Source of the DNA: Armatimonadaceae bacterium
Lineage (GTDB): Bacteria; Armatimonadota; Armatimonadia; Armatimonadales; Armatimonadaceae
Length of the DNA: 10,103 nt
Direction of reading: 5' to 3'
Assembly (NCBI GenBank): GCA_030446525.1
Contig: JAUJNC010000185.1
Coordinates: 1 to 10,103 of the forward strand
The notes under the pieces are model-generated. The model worked only from the letters and a program-made list of their open reading frames with translations, was not told the origin of the DNA and did no database searches. This document shows positions 6,197 through 10,103 of the stretch, one piece after another. Every line of letters begins with the position of its first letter. Position 1 is the first letter of the stretch. Position numbers and translations under genes: made by a program.

Positions 6197-6814
6197 ATGA
6201 GTACCTACCGCCCTTACCGCATTCACTGCGTTTTCTTCGCTTTTCTGCTCGGCTCGCTCCTGTCGGCGCCCGCCCGGCGCAGAACGGCGTGCCGCGCTCC
6301 CGGCAGTCACCTCCCTGAAACCGCAGGCGCTCGCCGCGCACGAGTACCTCCGGCTTCCGCGCTCAAACCCGGCATGAAAGGCTACGGCCCGACCGTGTTC
6401 CGGGGCACCAAGATCGAGCGCTTCGGGGTCACGATCCTGGGCGTTTTGCAGAAGATGAACAACGGCAAGGATCTGATCCTCGTCCGGCTGGAAGGCGGCC
6501 CCGTCACCAAGCGTTACGCCAACGTGATCGCCGGGATGAGCGGGTCGCCGGTGTACGTGAACGGGCGCATCGTCGGGGCGGTGGCGCATGGCACCGCGTT
6601 CGCCCGCGAGCCGCTGGGCTTCCTCACCCCCATCGAGGACATGCTGGAGGTGTGGGACCCCGACCTGCCGCAGACCATATCGGCCAGCGCGCGTTCCCCC
6701 CCCGGGCCGGGCTGCACCCTGCCCGCGGCCATCACCGTCGGCGGGCGGCGCATGACCGGCGTGCGCTTCGCGGCGCCCGGCGACGTCACGCCGCGCGCCG
6801 GCGAGACGCCCTGA
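6197..6814 (+). CDS. N-terminal part of an exported SpoIVB-type S55 peptidase-beta-propeller protein
   Basis: This is the first readable segment of a gene that in my reconstruction runs 6197 to beyond 10103. The N-terminus (MSTYRPYRIHCVFFAFLLGS, then LLSAPAR) is a signal peptide. Three apparent single-base losses near 6276, 6305 and 6349 garble residues about 27-52; correcting them gives a cleavage site ARAQN and the family lead-in EYLPASALKPGMKGYG. From 6365 the S55 domain is in the start frame: GPTVFRGTKIERFGVTILGV, DLILVRLEGGP, IAGMSGSPVYVNGRIVGAV with the probable nucleophile Ser in GMSG (codon 6539-6541), and LGFLTPIEDML. S55 peptidases are serine proteases known from SpoIVB of spore formers, where they signal by cleaving a membrane partner; here the partner and substrate are unknown. 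The TGA at 6812-6814 appears to be created by frame errors, because family-like sequence resumes at once. Confidence 0.8.
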   Translation: MSTYRPYRIHCVFFAFLLGSLLSAPARRRTACRAPGSHLPETAGARRARVPPASALKPGMKGYGPTVFRGTKIERFGVTILGVLQKMNNGKDLILVRLEGGPVTKRYANVIAGMSGSPVYVNGRIVGAVAHGTAFAREPLGFLTPIEDMLEVWDPDLPQTISASARSPPGPGCTLPAAITVGGRRMTGVRFAAPGDVTPRAGETP

Positions 6815-7511
6815 CGAGGACGGGTGCTGACCCTGGTGCCGCCGGGCCACCCCGGTCTCCGTTTCCGGCGTCCCCTGTCGCGCCTGCCCGAACTGGCCAA
6901 ACTGCTCGGCCCGATGGGTCTGCGGCCCTCGCAGATGCCGGGCGGGGCGGCGTTGCCCAAGGGCGCCAGGCTCGCCGCTCGTGCCCGGCGGCGCGTTCGG
7001 GGTTTCCCTCGCCACCGGCGACCCAGGACCTGACCGCGATCGGGACGCTCACCTACCGACGCGGCAACAAGGTGGTCAGGTTCGGGCACCTGTTCACGGG
7101 CATCGGCCCCATCGACGCCCCCATGTACTCGGCCTACATCCACGACGTCCTGCCCTCCTACCAGTCGTCGCAGAAGCTGGGGGTCGCCGGTCAGCCTGGT
7201 CGGGCGCGTTTTCCAGGACCGGCCCTTCTCGGTCGGCGGACTGATCGGGGCCAGGCCGTCCATGGTGCCGATCACCGTCGACATCGACGATCGCTCGATG
7301 CGGCGCACGCGCCGCCTCCGCGCCCAGATCCTGCGCCACCCCTCCTCACCCCCGCATCGCCGCGTTCGCCGCCGCCAACGCGATCATCGAGTCCACGGGC
7401 AGCCGGGCGACGCCATGGCGACCACTTCCACCTCGAGGTGGAGGCCGAGGAGGTCGGCAAGATCACGCGCACCAACACCTTCTTCGACCCGATCTCCATC
7501 GGCGAGTCGCC
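6815..7511 (+). CDS. Frame-broken middle of the S55 peptidase domain
   Basis: This stretch continues the same gene but changes frame repeatedly. Readable pieces in order are VLTLVPPG; TPVSVSGVPLSR; LPELAKLLGPMGLRPSQ; APGSPLVPGGAFGVSLATGD; DLTAIGTLTYRRGNKVVRFG then HLFTGIGPIDAPMYSAYIHD; SPVSLVGRVFQDRPFSVGG; SMVPITVDIDD; AAFAAANAIIESTGS; and HFHLEVEAEEVGKITRTNT. The order and spacing match the second half of bacterial S55-domain proteins, with the conserved FGHxF block (His codon 7087-7089). Switches fall mostly at G or C runs: near 6805-6822, 6852, 6875, 6962, 7024, 7180, 7337-7352 (two), 7405-7420 and 7509. No single product can be translated from the sequence as given. I regard it as coding but badly sequenced; true degeneration is less likely because the protein pattern is intact across every break. 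Confidence 0.7.
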
Positions 7512-10103
7512 ACGAGCGACCTGCAGTCGCTCCTTACGACGCTGTCCGCCAACCCCTTCTACCCGGTCGGGGTGCGCTCGGTGAAGATGAAGGTCGTGAT
7601 CGAGCCGCGGCGGGCCACGGCGCAGATCGAGCGCATCTTCCTCAAGCAGAGCCGGTTCGAGCCGGGCGACGAGGTCGAAGTCGGCGTGGTGATCAAGCCG
7701 TACAAGCGCGAGCCCGTGGTCCGCAACCTCCTCGTGCATCCCCCGTCGGTCCCGAGCGGGTCGCTCACCCCTGATGGTGCGGGGGGCGGGTTCACGCCGA
7801 TCAGCATCCTGCCGGGGCGGGCGGCTCCCTGGTCCTGCGCTCCCGGCCCGGACACGTCGTCGGCGTCGAACATACAGCAGCCTCGTGCGGCGCTTCACCG
7901 AGCGGGAAAGAACAACGGGCTCGTGGCCCGGCTGCTTCTGCCCACCACGGCCATCACCGTGCAGGGCGAGAAGCGGACCAGCCTGCCCGCCGCCATCGCC
8001 GACGTGATGCGCTCCACCCGCTCGACGGGGCTCCGGATGGAGCGCGACGAGGTTAAGGTCGTCGAGCCCACCGACTACGTGCTGTCGGGCCTGCAGACGC
8101 TCACCATCCGGGTCGCCAGGAAAGGGGCGCCGGATCGGCCGTCCCTGCCGCCGCCCCCGCCGCCCGGCGCAGGCGGCGTGACCCCGGGCGCCCCCCCCGG
8201 CGCCCCCCCGTCGATCTCCCTGTCCGGCGCGGACGGCGACGACACGGCTTCCGTGCTTGCGGCCCTGGCAGGCGATCCCGCTGCCACGGCGCTTCCGATG
8301 CAGGAGACCGACGAACCGTCGGGGGCTTCGGGAACCGGTGAGATCATCCTCACCCGCCCGGCCGAAGACAAGAAGCCCGCCGCCGGCGAGGAATCCGGGG
8401 GCCGGGAGCGGCAGGCCGTCGCGGGGACGCCGGACTCGCGCGATGCCAAGCCCATCGGGCGGCTGCCCGTTCTGTGGCAGCAGAACACCGTCGCGGACTT
8501 CCGTGCCGGCACCCTGGAGGGGGTGACGGTGACCTCGCTCGGGGACGTCCGCCTCGCCCCGGCGCTGCGCAAGGTCGCCGAAAGCAACGAGGGATACTTC
8601 TGGTCGCTGGCCCCCGACGGCGCGGGCGGCGTCTACGCCGGGACCGGCGACAACGGGCTGGTCTACCGTATCGGCGCGGACGGGACGCGCAAAGAGTTCG
8701 CCAAAACCGGCGAACTGCAGGTACACGCCCTCGCCCGCGCCGCCGACGGCACGCTCTACGCGGGCACGTCGCCCAACGGCCGCGTGCTCCGGATCGGCGC
8801 GGACGGCAAGCCGGCGGTCCTGTTCCAGACCGAGGAGAAGTACGTGCTGGCGCTCGCCGCGGCCCGCGGCGGCGCCCTGTACGTGGCCACGGGCGGCGGC
8901 AAGGGGCGCATCTACCGCGTCACGCCCGGCGCCAAGGGCTCCAAGGCGTCGGCGGAGGTGATCTACGACGGGGGCGAGTCCCACGTCACGGCGCTGGCGC
9001 TGGCGCCCGACGGCGCCGTGTACGCCGGGACCGCGCCGAACGGTTTCGTGATCAAGGTGGCCGGCAAAAGCGTGACACGCCCCGCCGTTTTGTACGACGC
9101 CGCCGAGAGCACCGTCAGCGGCATCGGCGTGGACCGGGAGGGTAACGTCTACGCCGCCACCGCCGGCAGCTCCCGGGGCGGCGTGCTGTACAAGATCGGC
9201 GCCGGCGGCGGCGCGCGCGCCCTGTACGACAAGGCGCCCGCCGCGCTCGCCGGCCTGCAGGTGGGCGAGGACGGCACGGTGTGGGTCGCCTCGGGCGCGA
9301 CCGTGTACGCCGCCCTGCCCGACGAGACCCTCCAGACCTACGACGCCCCGTCGGACATCCAGATCCTGTCCCTCCTGCTTGCGCCCGACCCGGACGACAC
9401 CCCGGACGGCCACGGCCGCTCCGGCGAAAGGCTGTGGGCGTCCACGGGCAACGTGGGGGCCGTTTACACGCTCGGCGGCGGGCGGGGCAAGGCCACGCCG
9501 GCCACGGGCACCCTGCTTTCGTCGGTGTTCGACGCCAAGTCCGTGGCCAAATGGGGCACGCTCCGCTGGACGGCCACCGTCTCCCCGGACACCAAGGTCC
9601 TCCTGGAGACCCGCAGCGGCGACGTGGCCGAGCCGGACGAGACGTGGAGCGCGTGGTCACGCGCGTACGCCCATGCCCCGGGGGAGCAGATCACCAGCCC
9701 GCCGGGACGCTATCTCCAGTACCGCGCGACGCTGACCGGCAGCGGCCCGCTCAGCCCGCGCCTGCGCGCCGTCGAGGTGTTTTACCTGACCCGCAACCAG
9801 AAGCCCGTGGTGGCCATCTCGTCCCCGCGCGGCGGCGAGGTGTGGCGCGGCTCCAAGACGCTGCGCTGGAGCGGTACGGACCCGGACAGGGACACGCTGA
9901 GCTACGACGTGACGCTGTCGGCCGACGGCGGCAAGACCTGGAAGCCCGTGCGCTCCGGGCGCATGCCGGGCGGGGCGCCGCCGCCGGCCTCCCGGCCGGA
10001 TGTCGAGGAGGAGGACGTGCTGGCGCGGATGCGGTCCGAGCTGGACATTCGGCTCCGGCTCGCACCATCGCCCCGAGGATCTCCATCGCCGCCCGGCGCT
10101 CGT
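7512..10103 (+). CDS. C-terminal part: S55-associated beta domain, Pro-rich linker, beta-propeller and Fn3-like region (runs off the window)
   Basis: The frame beginning ACG AGC GAC at 7512 stays open to the window edge; three base losses (near 7815, 7870 and 7908) interrupt its true reading only between 7815 and 7910. First comes a beta-rich domain usual after S55 (VEVGVVIKPYKREPVVRNLL; then LVRRFTEREKNNGLVARLLL once corrected; DYVLSGLQTLTIRV, to about 8125). A Pro/Gly/acidic linker follows to about 8490. From 8601 there are at least six beta-propeller blades with recurring VYAGT/LYVATG and VYRIG/VLRIG strands, to about 9480. Residues encoded at 9526-9780 (WGTLRWTATVSPDTKVLLET, SPPGRYLQYRATL) and 9810-9950 (PVVAISSPRGGEVW, DRDTLSYDV) are beta-sandwich, fibronectin-like. 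The linker and propeller are in one uninterrupted frame with the preceding domain (7911 onward), so the fusion does not depend on a correction there. The last 60 bases read unlike the rest and may hold another frame error. Confidence 0.85.
8601..9480 (+). repeat. Beta-propeller blade repeats (NHL/YVTN/SMP-30-like)
   Basis: Repeating units of about 45-60 codons contain AGTGDNGLVYRIGADG, AGTSPNGRVLRIGADG, VATGGGKGRIYRVTPG, AGTAPNGFVIKVAGK, AATAGSSRGGVLYKIGAGG and ASTGNVGAVYTLGGG. Each unit pairs an AGT/ATG strand with an NG-V-x-I strand, the usual blade signature. Six to seven blades are visible, enough for a closed propeller. Such propellers usually bind proteins or sugars, here outside the membrane. 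Confidence 0.75.

Noticed and set aside
6812..6814. Genuine stop or programmed frameshift in the S55 gene
   Set aside because: There are many frame switches before and after, in both directions and mostly at homopolymers, and the family pattern resumes at once; no single slippery site or conserved structure would explain them all.
7272..9413. Minus-strand ORF of 713 codons opposite the S55-propeller gene
   Set aside because: It is antisense to clear propeller repeats, its sequence is Arg/Gly/Ala/Val-rich with no recognisable motif, and its long opening follows from high third-position GC.

Overview
The window is GC-rich DNA from a bacterium. It holds a coding-dense set of signal-peptide proteins of bacterial type together with a purS-purQ pair. 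The secreted glycosidase-like protein, the S55-peptidase/beta-propeller protein and the low-complexity exported proteins would fit an Armatimonadota-like or other free-living environmental lineage, but that placement is inference. No mobile element, CRISPR array, tRNA or rRNA gene was seen.

Layout. (1) At 1-1428 (+) there is a leader region with a possible 43-codon small ORF and a hairpin, followed by an exported Thr-Pro-Gly repeat protein built around an unrecognised helical core of about 80 residues. (2) A perfect 17-bp hairpin at 1464-1500 separates it from a convergent minus-strand block and probably terminates both. (3) The minus-strand block runs 5989->1504: purS, purQ (overlapping by 25 nt), an exported protein with NVIRPGL repeats and an NTF2-like C-terminal domain (19 nt further on), and an exported DUF4091/GH123-like protein (17 nt further on, GTG start, AGGAGG ribosome site). 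The tight spacing suggests one transcript ending at the hairpin. (4) A 207-nt divergent intergenic region carries a strong sigma70-type promoter facing right, placed so that transcription should start at or beside the ATG at 6197, i.e. a leaderless mRNA. (5) From 6197 to beyond the right edge lies one very large exported protein: signal peptide, SpoIVB-type S55 peptidase domain, a beta-rich domain, a Pro-rich linker, a beta-propeller and a fibronectin-like region. Its C-terminal half is in an open frame that never stops inside the window.

Between about 5.83 and 7.91 kb both purS and the S55 gene are broken by roughly 20 single-base insertions or losses. Most lie in G or C runs, and each can be undone to give smooth family-like protein. 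Outside this interval the reading frames are clean. This looks like a low-accuracy patch of the assembly, not gene decay, and anyone annotating automatically will get fragments here.

How the genes work together: purS and purQ make the small subunit and glutaminase subunit of FGAM synthase (purine synthesis); purL is not in the window. The remaining four proteins are all predicted to be exported and look like envelope or extracellular factors. Their partnership, beyond shared direction and spacing, is not shown by the sequence. The strongest candidates for something little described are the S55 peptidase-propeller fusion with its unusual Ser/His motif order, and the repeat protein with the unnamed helical core.
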